Positions 5,709 to 5,856 of a stretch of 5,856 nucleotides of DNA are shown here, piece after piece. This DNA comes from an uncultured Capnocytophaga sp. (GTDB lineage Bacteria > Bacteroidota > Bacteroidia > Flavobacteriales > Flavobacteriaceae): contig NZ_CALHGG010000100.1 in NCBI RefSeq assembly GCF_938029845.1, positions 1 through 5,856 of the forward strand, given 5' to 3'. The notes below the pieces were generated by a model that saw only the letters and a list, made by a program, of their open reading frames with translations, did no database searches and was not told the origin of the DNA. A program made the position numbers and the translations under genes. Each line of letters starts with the position of its first letter. Within the stretch, counting starts at the first letter, position 1.

Positions 5709-5717
5709 GTGTCTATT
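5709..5717 (+). repeat. Right copy of the 9-bp inverted repeat
   Basis: GTGTCTATT, reverse complement of 4552-4560. Its last base is the first base of the reverse-complemented stop codon of the transposase fragment that follows, so it sits where the 3' terminus of that IS would be expected. Confidence 0.45.
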
Positions 5718-5856
5718 TAGCTACATACTAATTGACTTTGGGAAACGGGAGAACGTTCTACAATTCTTTTCATTAATTTGTTAAAGATAGTCTCTTTGCT
5801 TTGTGAGCGATTGATTCTAAAACTATACTCAGCTAAATAGCGGTCTATATTAAACT
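5717..5856 (-). CDS. IS1595/ISXO2-type transposase, C-terminal end only
   Basis: Partial gene entering from the right edge, 45 codons visible, TAA at 5719-5717. The sequence has RYLAEYSFRINRSQSKETIF followed by NKLMKRIVERSPVSQSQL. The Y-L-x-E-Y/F-x-F-R-x-N-R pattern followed by a hydrophobic F-x-x-L-M helix is the C-terminal signature of ISXO2-like DDE transposases (IS1595 family), in which the E of 'AEY' lies in the region of the last acidic active-site residue. The catalytic core is outside the window, so integrity cannot be judged. The element's terminus probably lies just left of the stop, about 5707-5709. IS1595-family elements are known to carry passenger genes, which makes the neighbouring lipoprotein gene of interest. 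Confidence 0.62.
   Translation of the reverse strand, partial: FNIDRYLAEYSFRINRSQSKETIFNKLMKRIVERSPVSQSQLVCS

Noticed and set aside
1..5856. CRISPR array, tRNA or rRNA genes
   Set aside because: No regularly spaced repeats, cloverleaf-like segments or rRNA-like stretches were seen.

Overview
The window looks like two different genomes joined near position 1750-1860. The left part (1 to about 1750) looks like a low-GC Firmicute of clostridial type. It holds the 3' end of a small secreted acidic protein gene, an intrinsic terminator, and a decayed ISL3-family insertion sequence whose transposase has a strong GGAGGAGG ribosome-binding site. The right part (about 1854 to 5856) looks like a Bacteroidota, most likely a flavobacterium of the Capnocytophaga kind. 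The reasons are T6SSiii-type secretion gene remnants, Bacteroidota-style lipoproteins, a TAnnTTTG promoter in front of a transposase, and start codons without Shine-Dalgarno sequences. The join may be a metagenome assembly chimera or a real insertion between phyla; the sequence alone does not decide.

Layout: 1-351 secreted protein (5' end missing); 387-413 terminator; 517-1693 (-) ISL3 transposase pseudogene, with a hairpin over its ribosome-binding site at 1701-1744; 1854-1970 VgrG (TssI) fragment; 1960-2883 exported protein of unknown function; 2903-3213 TssE (gp25-like baseplate protein) with a frameshift in a C run; 3173-3663 unrecognised frameshifted gene; 3660-3989 short lipoprotein, apparently frameshifted in a T run; 4016-4486 (-) IS630-family transposase remnant with two in-frame stops; 4577-5698 lipoprotein of unknown function; 5717-5856 (-) C-terminus of an IS1595/ISXO2-type transposase running out of the window.

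The right part reads as an eroded accessory island of a type VI secretion system. It has pieces of a spike protein (VgrG) and a baseplate protein (TssE), interleaved with AT-rich genes for exported proteins in one direction. In such islands, genes beside vgrG often encode effectors or their immunity proteins. That role for the genes at 1960, 3660 and 4577 is inference from position and predicted export. Several genes carry apparent single-base losses at short homopolymers, either real decay or sequence error. The two lipoprotein genes and the exported protein are the best candidates for undescribed biology; I recognised no known toxin or immunity fold.
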